In this document: positions 18,318 to 27,877 of the stretch, one piece after another
How positions within the stretch are numbered: position 1 is the first letter of the stretch
How the letters are laid out: the number at the start of each line of letters is the position of its first letter
From: an uncultured Clostridia bacterium
Lineage (GTDB): Bacteria; Bacillota; Clostridia; Christensenellales; Aristaeellaceae
Length of the DNA: 64,000 bases
Assembly: GCA_947166705.1 (NCBI GenBank)
Contig: CAMVFE010000006.1
Location: 1-64,000 of the forward strand
Direction of reading: 5' to 3'
Program-made: the position numbers and the translations under genes
The notes under the pieces: generated by a model
What the model was told of the DNA's origin: nothing
The model's input: the letters and a program-made list of their open reading frames with translations, nothing else
The model's database searches: none

Positions 18318-19136
18318 ATGAAGAAACTGATTCCGCTGCTCCTCCTGGCTTTGCTTCTGACGGCCGCCGCCTGCGCTGAAGAGACGCTGCCGGTCCTGCT
18401 TCTGTCCTGCGACGGCGTCACGGAGACGCCCGCCTCGGCGGATTATTCCTGGACCGACGCCTCCGGGGAAGGCTCCGAACCTACGAGCATTGAAGCCCGG
18501 GGGCTGCAGCCGACGGACCCCGCCGTGCCGGGCATGCTCGATCCCGTGCTGCTGGAGGAGGACCGGACCTACGACGTGATCTGGGTCGGCGATCCGGCGG
18601 ATGAACTGTCCGTGTCCTCCTGGAACAGCGAGGTCTTCTCCGATCCGGAAAACACGGCGGCGTATCAGGGCAACACGGAAATCATCCCCGCGGGCACGAA
18701 GGGGCAGATTACGCTGAGGCCCGGCCGGATCTACGACTTCCAGGCGAAATGGACCGACGAAAGCGAAGGGCACGGCGTGGTCCACTATTATCTCGTCACC
18801 GAAAAGCTGATCATGGAAGACGGCCCCGGCTCCGTGATGCCCGCCGGCTGGGAGCCCGTCGTCACCGAAGCCCGGCCCCTGCCGGACGACGCGCAGGCGG
18901 CCTTTGACCGGGCCATGGGCGCCCTGCTCGGCGCGGAATACACCCCCGTCGCCCTGCTGAGCACGCAGCCCGGCGCCGTCACCGGCTACTGCATCCTCTG
19001 CCAGGTCCGCTACGTCGTTCCGGATCCCGTCCCGTTCTGGGCGCTGGTTTACATTCAGGCCGGCCCGGAAGGAGACGCCCGGCTTACGAACGTTTACGAG
19101 CTGTATATCGAGCGCCACGCCGAGCCGGAAGAATAA
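18318..19136 (+). CDS. Secreted hypothetical protein
   Basis: MKKLIPLLLLALLLTAAACAEE signal peptide. Confidence 0.75.
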   Translation: MKKLIPLLLLALLLTAAACAEETLPVLLLSCDGVTETPASADYSWTDASGEGSEPTSIEARGLQPTDPAVPGMLDPVLLEEDRTYDVIWVGDPADELSVSSWNSEVFSDPENTAAYQGNTEIIPAGTKGQITLRPGRIYDFQAKWTDESEGHGVVHYYLVTEKLIMEDGPGSVMPAGWEPVVTEARPLPDDAQAAFDRAMGALLGAEYTPVALLSTQPGAVTGYCILCQVRYVVPDPVPFWALVYIQAGPEGDARLTNVYELYIERHAEPEE

Positions 19137-19186
19137 CGCGGCTCGGCTCCGCGATCATCCTTCAATTCTGAAAGGAGCGCGTCGGA

Positions 19187-19636
19187 ATGGACAAGCCCGA
19201 GAGAGTCGTACTCACCAATATGTGTATGATCTGGAACGGAACCAAGGTCCTGGTGGAAGACAAGAAAAGCAAGTGGGCCTGCGGAATTGTCTTTCCCGGC
19301 GGCCATGTGGAAGAGCATGAGCCGATCCTGGATTCCGTGATCCGCGAAATGAAGGAAGAAACGGGGCTGACGATCGAAAACCCGCAGATGTGCGGGATTA
19401 AGGAATGGATCAACGAGGACGGCTCCCGGTACATCGTCTTTCTGTTCAAGACGAACACCTTTTCGGGCGAGCTGACGTCCTCTGACGAAGGCCGGGTCTT
19501 CTGGGCGGAAAAGGACGAAGTCCTGAAGATGAACTGGATCTGGAATATGGACGGCATCCTGCGGATCATGGACGAAAATGACCGCGCGGAGCTGTTCCTG
19601 GATACGGCGGACGACTGGAAGCCCATTCTGAAATAG
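19187..19636 (+). CDS. NUDIX hydrolase
   Basis: GGHVEEHEPILDSVIREMKEETGLTI Nudix box. Confidence 0.95.
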   Translation: MDKPERVVLTNMCMIWNGTKVLVEDKKSKWACGIVFPGGHVEEHEPILDSVIREMKEETGLTIENPQMCGIKEWINEDGSRYIVFLFKTNTFSGELTSSDEGRVFWAEKDEVLKMNWIWNMDGILRIMDENDRAELFLDTADDWKPILK

Positions 19637-19683
19637 TTCGTTCGCGGACGACCGGAAACCGATCCTGAAACAGTTCGTTCACG
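19610..19683 (+). repeat. 37-bp tandem duplication (31/37) spanning the NUDIX stop codon
   Basis: gacgactggaagcccattctgaaatagttcgttcgcg / gacgaccggaaaccgatcctgaaacagttcgttcacg. Confidence 0.8.
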
Positions 19684-19714
19684 GAATGGCTGCAGGCTGC
19701 TCCGTACGCCGCAT

Positions 19715-20515
19715 TTATCCGCAGAATTCCTTTACGCGCCGGAGAAAATCCGGCGCTTCCTCGTACAGCCCGTGCCCCAGGCCGTCATACATGTACAGGC
19801 TGCAGCCGGGTATCCGGTCCGCGATCTCTTCCGACGCTTTTCCGGTGACGATTTTATCCTCTTTCCCCCCGATCACCAGGGTCGGGCATTGAATCCGGTC
19901 CAACTGATCGTACGCATTGTGCGTCTCGCAGGAATCCGCCTGAATGACGAACCGGTCAAAGGATTTCGGTCCGCCCGCGCTGCCGAGAAGCCTGTAGGCG
20001 AGCCTGGTTTTTTTCAGCCTCTTTTCCGAATACGAACGTTCCGCGGTATCCAGCATGATCCCGCGGTAGTCTCCCCTTTCGGCCATCCCTTTCCACCGGG
20101 CAATCACATCCGTGATCGTCGCATTGGGGCGGCTCAGGGTCACAACAAGCACCAGCTTTTCCACCCGGTCCGGATGATCAATCGCCAGCCATTGCGAAAT
20201 CATCCCGCCCTGGGATACCCCGACCAGGCAGACCGACGTAAGGCCGAGGCTGTCCAGCGCGCTGTTCAGATCCGCGGCCATCTCCCGGGTTGTCATGCCG
20301 GGCTGCAGATTCCGGCGCCTGCTGAATGTATACACCGTGAAATCCCTGGCCAGGGAACGGTAAAGAAGCGCAAAGGGCAGGGCCGTTCCCCTGACCGTCT
20401 TCAATCCGTCGCCGACTCCCGGGATCATCACCAGCGTTTTCGGCCCTGTACCGAAGCGGATATAATCCATGGCGCCGGACGGCAGATCCAGACAGCCGTT
20501 TTTTGCGTTCAGCAT
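19715..20515 (-). CDS. Alpha/beta hydrolase
   Basis: VCLVGVSQGGMISQWLAIDHPDRV nucleophile elbow; LVIGGKEDKIV; YDGLGHGLYEEAPDF. Confidence 0.92.
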   Translation of the reverse strand: MLNAKNGCLDLPSGAMDYIRFGTGPKTLVMIPGVGDGLKTVRGTALPFALLYRSLARDFTVYTFSRRRNLQPGMTTREMAADLNSALDSLGLTSVCLVGVSQGGMISQWLAIDHPDRVEKLVLVVTLSRPNATITDVIARWKGMAERGDYRGIMLDTAERSYSEKRLKKTRLAYRLLGSAGGPKSFDRFVIQADSCETHNAYDQLDRIQCPTLVIGGKEDKIVTGKASEEIADRIPGCSLYMYDGLGHGLYEEAPDFLRRVKEFCG

Positions 20516-20717
20516 CGTGATACCTCCGGAAAGAAATCATTTTTCGCCGCGCGGCGCGAATTTCTTTGTTTATATACGGCGGCAGGCCGGAATTCCCCTG
20601 CCTTTGCCTATAATATCAGGCAGCCTGATTACGCCGTCTTTTCATCGAAAAGAAGGGATGGTATAATGCCTCTGTACTTTATTCGTTACGGAGAATGAAA
20701 AAGGAGCCTGATCTTTC

Positions 20718-21782
20718 ATGAGGAATGCTGTCAGAAATATCGCTGTCGTCAGCCTTTCCAGCGGAATTGCGGGGGAAGACTTTGTCCGCTTTGAGGTCGA
20801 CATCGGCCTCCGCCGCATGAAGGAGTACGGGCTGAACGTCAGGTTTATGCCGCACGCCCTCAAGGGACTGGATTATGTGAGCGCGCATCCGGAGAAGCGG
20901 GCGGAAGACCTTCTGGCTGCCCTCCGCGATCCGGAAACGGATATGATCTTCTGCGCCATCGGCGGGGACGATACCTACCGGCTGCTTCCGTATCTGTTCG
21001 ACCATGACGAGCTGGCGGAAGCGGCGGCGGATAAAATATTTCTGGGCTTCTCGGATACGACCGTCAATCATCTGATGCTCCACAAGGTCGGGATGACCAC
21101 GTTCTACGGGCAGGCTTTTCTGCCGGATCTGTGTGAGCTGGGACCGGAAATGCATCCGTATACCCGGAAATACTTCGAGGAGCTGATCGCCACCGGAAGC
21201 ATCCGGGAAATCACGCCCAGCGATGTCTGGTATCCGGAACGAGAACTGTTCTCTCCGGATCAGGTCGGAAAGGCGCTCTCCCCCCGCCCGAATCAGGGAT
21301 TCGAGCTGCTTCGGGGACCCGCACGTTTTTCGGGGAAAATCCTGGGCGGATGCATCGACACCCTGTATGATATGTTCTGCGGGGACCGTTACGCCGATAT
21401 GCCGGAAATGTGCCGGAAATATCACCTGTTCCCGGATGCAAAGGACTGGGAAGGCAGGATCCTCCTGCTGGAATCCAGCGAAGAGAAACCGAGTCCGGAA
21501 AAATACCGGGAAGCGCTTGAGTATCTGAAGGGCACCGGCGTCTTTGACGCGGTGAGCGGCGTCCTCGCGGGGAAACCCATGGACGAAGCCTACGCGGAAG
21601 AATATAAAGAGCTGCTGCTGGAAGTGATTGACCGGCCGGATCTTCCGATCCTGTTCAATCTGAACATCGGGCATGCCATGCCCCGCTGCATCATGCCGTT
21701 CGGAATTGAGGCGCATGTGGACGCGGACAGGCAGCTGATTCGGTTTGATGAGAAGACAACCCCGCTGAACCGGCCCGACTGA
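20718..21782 (+). CDS. S66 family peptidase (LD-carboxypeptidase/MccF-like)
   Basis: IFCAIGGDDTYRLLPYL..GFSDTTVNHLMLHKVG..NIGHAMPRCIMPFG. Confidence 0.9.
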   Translation: MRNAVRNIAVVSLSSGIAGEDFVRFEVDIGLRRMKEYGLNVRFMPHALKGLDYVSAHPEKRAEDLLAALRDPETDMIFCAIGGDDTYRLLPYLFDHDELAEAAADKIFLGFSDTTVNHLMLHKVGMTTFYGQAFLPDLCELGPEMHPYTRKYFEELIATGSIREITPSDVWYPERELFSPDQVGKALSPRPNQGFELLRGPARFSGKILGGCIDTLYDMFCGDRYADMPEMCRKYHLFPDAKDWEGRILLLESSEEKPSPEKYREALEYLKGTGVFDAVSGVLAGKPMDEAYAEEYKELLLEVIDRPDLPILFNLNIGHAMPRCIMPFGIEAHVDADRQLIRFDEKTTPLNRPD

Positions 21783-21923
21783 TTTCACCGGAGGATACCA
21801 TGGACGAGCAGAAGGCCAGAATAAAGGCTTTGAGGAAAACCGCGTACGCGCCGTATGAGCGGATCAAATATCGTATGCTCTAAAGTTGTTTATCTGGAAC
21901 AGCCGGAGAAGGGAGCGTCCCGC

Positions 21924-22385
21924 ATGGAAGCAGGAAACTACACGGTTAAGCAGGTCACGATTGATGATTATGACTCTCTCCTCGAGCTGTGGAACAGTAC
22001 GGAGCAGAGCCGGAGAGCCCTGAATCCTGTGGATGACAGCCGGGAAGGAATCGCGCGCTATCTGAAAAGAAATCCGAGTACGTGCTTCGCGGCCGTTCAG
22101 GGCGGCAGGATCATCGGCGTCATTCTGACCGGACACGACGGACGGCGCGGAATCATCCATCACATGTGCGTTCATCCGGAATTCCGTCGCATGGGCGTCG
22201 CGGCGCGCCTGGTTTCCCTGGCAGAAGGCGCGCTGAAAAAAGAAGGCATCCAGAAGGTGTTCGGGCTTGTTTTCAAAGATAACGAGGCAGGCAACCTGTT
22301 CTGGGAAAAGCAGGGTTATTCGCTGCGAACGAATCTGAATTATCGGAATAAGAGCCTGAATGAAAAGATTCCGGCCGGGGAATAA
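21924..22385 (+). CDS. GNAT family N-acetyltransferase
   Basis: IHHMCVHPEFRRMGVAARLVSLAEGALKKEGI. Confidence 0.9.
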   Translation: MEAGNYTVKQVTIDDYDSLLELWNSTEQSRRALNPVDDSREGIARYLKRNPSTCFAAVQGGRIIGVILTGHDGRRGIIHHMCVHPEFRRMGVAARLVSLAEGALKKEGIQKVFGLVFKDNEAGNLFWEKQGYSLRTNLNYRNKSLNEKIPAGE

Positions 22386-22449
22386 AAAGATATGGAATCG
22401 AGGGAACGACAGGGATTGTCCCTGCCGTTCCGGAAAGAAGGAACTGTTT

Positions 22450-22995
22450 ATGAAGCTTTTCAACGGGCGTCCGGAGAATGCGGAGGGGCGCCTTCCCCGG
22501 GAAATCCGGACTTACGATTACCTGGACGCCCTGGGGATCGGCTACCTGAGAACGGACCACGAACGGGCCGACAACATGGAGGCCTGCAACGAGATCGACG
22601 CCGTGCTGGGCGTGATCATCTGCAAGAACCTGTTTCTGTGCAACCGGCAGAAAACGGCCTTCTACCTCCTGATGATGCCCGGGGACAAGAAATTCAAAAC
22701 GAAGGAGCTGTCCCGGCAGATCGATTCCGCCCGGCTGTCCTTCGCGGATCCGTCGGATATGCTGAAGTATCTGGATATTGAGCCCGGGGCGGTCAGCATC
22801 ATGGGGCTGATGAACGACCGGGAGCGCGCGGTTCAGCTGCTGATCGACGAGGATGTGCTGCAGGATGAGTACATCGGGTGCCATCCCTGCGTCTGCACCT
22901 CCAGCCTGAAGATCCGCACGGAGGACATTCTGAAGAAATTTCTTCCCGCCACGGGGCACAGCCCCCGGACGGTTCACCTGACCGGGGAGGACTGA
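22450..22995 (+). CDS. Prolyl-tRNA editing/deacylase (YbaK/ProX-like) protein
   Basis: MKLFNGRPENAEGRLPREIRTYDYLDALGI..RTDHERADNMEACNEID..CKNLFLCNRQKTAFYLLMMPGDKKF. Confidence 0.88.
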   Translation: MKLFNGRPENAEGRLPREIRTYDYLDALGIGYLRTDHERADNMEACNEIDAVLGVIICKNLFLCNRQKTAFYLLMMPGDKKFKTKELSRQIDSARLSFADPSDMLKYLDIEPGAVSIMGLMNDRERAVQLLIDEDVLQDEYIGCHPCVCTSSLKIRTEDILKKFLPATGHSPRTVHLTGED

Positions 22996-23098
22996 CCGGC
23001 GCGAAGGGCATTATCCGGCACATTCCGTCCGGGCCGGGGAAACGGGAACCGAAGAAGCCCCGCAGGAGAAGCCGGGATCACGAAAACAGGAGGAAAAG

Positions 23099-24208
23099 AT
23101 GAGAGAAGGAACCAATCAGTTTTCCCGCGTGGGAATCAGCGCGGAACAGGTCCGGGAACGCGTGCAGGCATGCTTCCGGACCATCTTTGAGGATCCGGAG
23201 GAGCGGTTCTTCCACGAGGTGGACGCGGACAGCGCCTGCATGGTGGATACGGGGAACGTGGACGCACGGACCGAGGGCATGAGCTACGGGATGATGATGT
23301 GCGTCCAGATGGACCGGCAGGACCTGTTCGACCGGCTGTGGCAGTTTTCGGTGCGCTACATGCTGCTGGATCATGGAAAGCACGCGGGGTATTTCGCCTG
23401 GTCCGTGAACCTGGAGGGGAAGCATAACGCGGAAGGCCCGGCTCCGGACAGAGAGGAATATTTCGCGATGGCGCTGTTCCTCGCCTCGGAACGGTGGGGA
23501 GACGGATCCGGCATCTTTGATTACGGCGCCCAGGCCCGGGAGATCCTCCGCCACTGCGTGCATCAGGCGGAGCTGGTCCCGGGCGGGCGGGCCATGTGGG
23601 ACGAAAACAACCGCCTGATCCGGTTCGTCCCGGAGGTCGATTTTTCCGATCCCAGCTACCACCTGCCGCATTTTTATGAGGTGTTCGCGGAGCGCGCGAA
23701 CCCGGAGGACCGGCAGTTCTGGCGGGAGGCGGCCGAAGCCAGCCGGAAATACCTGGCGCTCAGCGCCCACCCGGCGACGGGCATGAGCCCGGAATATGCC
23801 GAATACGACGGAACGCCGCGGTTCATGTTCGGGAAGAATTTCGGATACTATTCCGATGCCTACCGGGTCGCCATGAACATCGCGCTGGATACCCTGTGGT
23901 TCGGCCGCAGGGAGGAATACGCACAGATCGCGAACCGCCTGCAGGCGTTCTTCCACGGGATTCCGGAGGCGGAATACCGGGCGTACCAGATTGACGGAAC
24001 GCCGACGGACGAGCCCGCCATGCATCCGGTGGCCATCACCGCGGTCCTGGCCGCCGCGTCCATCGCCGGCGGCGGCGTATGGGCAGACGAATACCTGCGC
24101 AGATTCTGGGAAACCCCGATGCGGAAAGGGAAACGGCGGTATTACGACAACTGCCTGTACTTCTTCAGCCTGCTGATGCTGGCCGGGATGTACCGGAAGG
24201 ATTTCTGA
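23099..24208 (+). CDS. GH8 reducing-end xylose-releasing exo-oligoxylanase-like
   Basis: VDTGNVDARTEGMSYGMMMCVQMDRQDLFDRLW..YFAMALFLASERWG. Confidence 0.87.
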   Translation: MREGTNQFSRVGISAEQVRERVQACFRTIFEDPEERFFHEVDADSACMVDTGNVDARTEGMSYGMMMCVQMDRQDLFDRLWQFSVRYMLLDHGKHAGYFAWSVNLEGKHNAEGPAPDREEYFAMALFLASERWGDGSGIFDYGAQAREILRHCVHQAELVPGGRAMWDENNRLIRFVPEVDFSDPSYHLPHFYEVFAERANPEDRQFWREAAEASRKYLALSAHPATGMSPEYAEYDGTPRFMFGKNFGYYSDAYRVAMNIALDTLWFGRREEYAQIANRLQAFFHGIPEAEYRAYQIDGTPTDEPAMHPVAITAVLAAASIAGGGVWADEYLRRFWETPMRKGKRRYYDNCLYFFSLLMLAGMYRKDF

Positions 24209-24306
24209 CCGCGGCGCGCGGCGCCGGGCGATGCGGTTTTTCCCCGGGAAAGCGCGGAGAAAAGCAGCCGTACCCGCGGCAGAGAAGGAATCCTGACAAC
24301 CGCAAA

Positions 24307-24337
24307 GCCGGCCGGAGCGGATCCGGCCGGCCTTTTA
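24307..24337. terminator. Intergenic terminator between convergent genes
   Basis: GCCGGCCGG-agcggat-CCGGCCGGCCTTTT. Confidence 0.8.
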
Positions 24338-25357
24338 TACAGATTTCCTCTCCACAATCGAGCAGGGAATGATTTTTCTGACCGGATGGGGGCTTGGATT
24401 GCTGATCATGTCGATCATCCGCAGCGCGGCTTCCGTGCCGATCTCCGTGGTCGGCAGGGCAACGGTCGTCAGGGAAGGCTGAAGGTAAGCGGCAATTTCC
24501 CGATTATCGAAGCCTGCCACAGCGATATCCCCGGGAATGCGAAGTCCGGCGCCCATCAGCTCCGCCATACAGCCCGCGGCCATCAGGTCATTCATCGCAA
24601 AAACTGCGTCCGGCAGCGGATTCAGCTTCAGCAGTTCCTTCGTCTGTTCCGCTCCCGATTCGTATTCCCAGTCTCCATAGCGAATATACTCCTGGGGAAG
24701 CGCCAGCCCCGCCTGCTGCAGGGCCATCTGAATCCCGAGCAGGCGCTGCGCCGTGGGATAGGAATGCGGATGGCCGGCAATGACCGCGATGCGCCTGCGT
24801 CCCCGGCCCAGCAGATACCGGACCATGTCAGCCGCGGAATCCCTGTTTGAATAAGTCACATAGGTATCTGATTCCGTTCCATGGGAATAGGCAAACACGA
24901 GCGGCGTATCCATGGGATCGAAGAGGTAGTCCAGGTGGCGGTCGTGCATGGCCACGTAAATAATGCCGTCCACGTCCGAGGCCTGAAGGAGATTCAGTCC
25001 GTCATTGATCCGCCGGCGATAGGTACCGATCTTTTCGTATTGATTGTACAGTTTCTCCAGCAGGTGGAGATCATAAAGGATGGTTTTGTATCCGCCTTTG
25101 GAAAGCGCTTCGCTGATACCGCTGACGATCGCGGATACGGGCAGCCCCCGGATGTCCTCCACAAGGACGCCGATGGTGTGCGTCTGTCCGAGGCGGAGGG
25201 ATTTGGCCAGCGTGTTCGGTTTGTAGTTGATCCGGGAAATGGCCTGGAGAACCCGTTCCGTCGTCTCCGGCGAAAGCTTCTTGGATCCGTTGATCACATG
25301 GGAGACAGTGGCTGTCGATACCCCGGCCAGAACCGCGACATCCCGCATCGTTGCCAT
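24335..25357 (-). CDS. LacI family transcriptional regulator (locus 2)
   Basis: MATMRDVAVLAGVSTATVSHVINGSKKLSPETTERVLQAI. Confidence 0.95.
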   Translation of the reverse strand: MATMRDVAVLAGVSTATVSHVINGSKKLSPETTERVLQAISRINYKPNTLAKSLRLGQTHTIGVLVEDIRGLPVSAIVSGISEALSKGGYKTILYDLHLLEKLYNQYEKIGTYRRRINDGLNLLQASDVDGIIYVAMHDRHLDYLFDPMDTPLVFAYSHGTESDTYVTYSNRDSAADMVRYLLGRGRRRIAVIAGHPHSYPTAQRLLGIQMALQQAGLALPQEYIRYGDWEYESGAEQTKELLKLNPLPDAVFAMNDLMAAGCMAELMGAGLRIPGDIAVAGFDNREIAAYLQPSLTTVALPTTEIGTEAALRMIDMISNPSPHPVRKIIPCSIVERKSV

Positions 25358-25426
25358 AGAAACACCGCCTCCAGGTAAAACGTTTAAACAGATTATATCC
25401 GCGGCCCCGAAATCTGTCAAGGCGAA

Positions 25427-25524
25427 GGTTAACAAATTAACCGATATAAAACAACGGAAAAGGGCTTGACGGGACTCTTTTTTGATGCTATCGTATGGGC
25501 AGCGAGATGGTTAATCGTGTAACC
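25427..25524. promoter_or_regulatory. Paired inverted-repeat operators flanking the locus 2 promoter region
   Basis: GGTTAACAAATTAACC (25427-25442) and GGTTAATCGTGTAACC (25509-25524); candidate TTGACG at 25466-25471 between them. Confidence 0.6.
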
Positions 25525-25560
25525 ACCATCAAAAAAACAATTTTCAGAGGAGGAAGAACC

Positions 25561-26880
25561 ATGAAGAAACTGTTGGCAATCGTGCTTTGCCTGGCGCTGG
25601 CGCTGCCGGCGCTCGCGCTGGCGGAAGGCGACGGGCGGGTCCATATCACCTACTCCTTCTGGGGTGATCAGACCGAATTTGAGAGCGTGCAGAAGGTTCT
25701 GGATGAATACAACCAGATGCAGGACAAGGTTTTTGTCGAACCCATGCAGATCGCCAACGAACAGTACACGGAAACGCTGGTCAACTACGCGATCGCGGAT
25801 CAGCTGCCGGACTGCGGCATGGTGAACGAAAACTCCGTGCTGTACTTTGCCCGGAACGGCGTCATGGCCGACGTGTCCGACATGTATGCCGGCGAGGAGC
25901 TCCAGCCCATGGACTGCATCACCTTCAAGGATGACGGGACTCCGGTCGGCTACTCCAGCTGCAACGAAATCCTCATCATGTACTACAACAAGGATATGTT
26001 TGACGCGGCCGGCGAGCCTTATCCCTCCGCGGACAAGCCCTACACCTGGGACGAGTTCGTGGAAGTCGCAAAGCGGCTCACCTTCGACGAAGCCGGAAAG
26101 CATCCCGGCGAGGAAGGCTTCAACCCCGAAAAGATCGTGCAGTACGGCGCCTTTGTGAACAACTGGACCTGGCAGATGGAAGTCTGGGCCCTGTCCAACG
26201 GCGGCGCGTGGTTCTCCGACGACGGCAAGCAGTGCCTGATCAACAGCCCCGAGGTCATCGAGTCCATCCAGAAGGTGGCCGACCTGGCCCTGGTGGAGCA
26301 CGTCGCTCCGCTCAACGTGATTCCCGAGGACAACGGGGTGGGCGTTGGCATCGGCAGCAAGACCGTCGCCATGACCACGGACGGCACCTGGCGCCTGGGA
26401 ACCGATTTCCCGAACCTGGACATCAACTACGGCATCGCGCCGCTGCCCGTGATGAAGGAAGAGGTCACCCTGTGCACGTCCGGCCTGACCGGCGTGTTCA
26501 AGGGCAAGCACCAGCAGGAAGCCTATGACTTTGTCAAATGGTACACCCGTGAGGAAAGCAACTGGGATTCCCTTGTGCTGACAGGCATCTGGCTGCCCAA
26601 GAGCGAATACTTCTACAAGACCGAGGAAGGCATCAGCAAGTGGCTGGGCAACGAAAAGTATCCCTACAACAAGGACATGGAAACCGGCCGGAAGGTGCTG
26701 GTGGATTACACCATGAACAACGCGAAGCCCGCCTGCTGGTACTACACCCCCAACACCCAGATCACCACCAACGAGATCCTGTTCACCGCGCTGCAGAGCG
26801 TGTGGAGCGGCGAACGCACGGCCGAGGATGTCATCAACGAGATCTATCCCGATCTGTGCGAAGCGATTCAGATCGACTGA
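25561..26880 (+). CDS. Extracellular sugar-binding protein of an ABC transporter
   Basis: Signal peptide MKKLLAIVLCLALALPALALAEG; EILIMYYNKDMFDAAGEPYP. Confidence 0.93.
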   Translation: MKKLLAIVLCLALALPALALAEGDGRVHITYSFWGDQTEFESVQKVLDEYNQMQDKVFVEPMQIANEQYTETLVNYAIADQLPDCGMVNENSVLYFARNGVMADVSDMYAGEELQPMDCITFKDDGTPVGYSSCNEILIMYYNKDMFDAAGEPYPSADKPYTWDEFVEVAKRLTFDEAGKHPGEEGFNPEKIVQYGAFVNNWTWQMEVWALSNGGAWFSDDGKQCLINSPEVIESIQKVADLALVEHVAPLNVIPEDNGVGVGIGSKTVAMTTDGTWRLGTDFPNLDINYGIAPLPVMKEEVTLCTSGLTGVFKGKHQQEAYDFVKWYTREESNWDSLVLTGIWLPKSEYFYKTEEGISKWLGNEKYPYNKDMETGRKVLVDYTMNNAKPACWYYTPNTQITTNEILFTALQSVWSGERTAEDVINEIYPDLCEAIQID

Positions 26881-26896
26881 GGCTACGGTACTTTCC

Positions 26897-26926
26897 GATG
26901 GGGGAACGCGTCCGCGTTCCCCCATC
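26897..26926 (+). promoter_or_regulatory. Intercistronic hairpin between SBP and permease genes
   Basis: GATGGGGGAACGCG-tc-CGCGTTCCCCCATC, perfect 14-bp arms. Confidence 0.85.
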
Positions 26927-26959
26927 TTCAGGCAGGACGAGAGTCTGGAGGGATGATGC

Positions 26960-27877
26960 ATGACGGCGCTGCCAAAGAGACATACGGTTCGGTATAACCG
27001 GGCGGAGACCCGGGCGGCATGGATCTGCCTGCTGCCGTCGGTGATCGGCCTGATCTGTATCACCTATATCCCGATGATCGCTTCCTTTACCCTGAGCCTG
27101 TTCAGCTGGAACGGCCTCGGGGAGATGAAATACCTCGGCCTGGACAACTATATCCGCCTGTTTACCCGGGACACGAAATTCTACGGGTCCCTGCTGACGA
27201 CGCTGGAATACGCAAGCCTCTCCGTCGTCGGCAGTATTATCTACTCCATGATCATCGCCATGCTGCTGAACAGGAAGGTGCCCGCGCGCGGTTTTTTCCG
27301 CGCGGTCTTCTACCTTCCCTACGTGCTGCCGGTGCTGGCTGTTTATCTCGGCTGGAAATGGCTCTTTGATTATAATCACGGACTGTTCAACTACCTGATT
27401 AAGCTGGGCGGCGGCATATCGGTGAAATTCCTGGACTCGAGCGCCATGGTCACGCCTTCCCTGGCGCTGATCGCCGTATGGCTCAGCGGAAACCTGATCG
27501 TCATCTTTCTGGCCGGACTGCAGAACGTTCCCCGGACCTACCACGAGGCGGCGGAGATCGACGGGGCGAACGCCTGGCAGCGCTTCTGGAGGATCACCAT
27601 TCCCTGCATGACCCCGATCATTTTTTACAACCTGCTGATGAGCCTTGTCACCAACCTGCAGGTGATCACCCCGGCGCTTTCGCTGACCCAGGGCGGCCCC
27701 GGCACCGGAAGCTATTATATGTGCTATATGCTCTACTCCCAGGCCTTCAAGTCCCATAAATACGGATACGGCAGCGCGGTCGCCGTGCTCCTGTTCCTGA
27801 TCATCGCCGTGTTCACCGGTATTCTGTTCGCCACCAGCAAGGGCTGGATTTTCTACGAGGGGGATGAGAAGGAATGA
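26960..27877 (+). CDS. Sugar ABC transporter permease
   Basis: EAAEIDGANAWQRFWRITIPCMTP. Confidence 0.93.
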   Translation: MTALPKRHTVRYNRAETRAAWICLLPSVIGLICITYIPMIASFTLSLFSWNGLGEMKYLGLDNYIRLFTRDTKFYGSLLTTLEYASLSVVGSIIYSMIIAMLLNRKVPARGFFRAVFYLPYVLPVLAVYLGWKWLFDYNHGLFNYLIKLGGGISVKFLDSSAMVTPSLALIAVWLSGNLIVIFLAGLQNVPRTYHEAAEIDGANAWQRFWRITIPCMTPIIFYNLLMSLVTNLQVITPALSLTQGGPGTGSYYMCYMLYSQAFKSHKYGYGSAVAVLLFLIIAVFTGILFATSKGWIFYEGDEKE

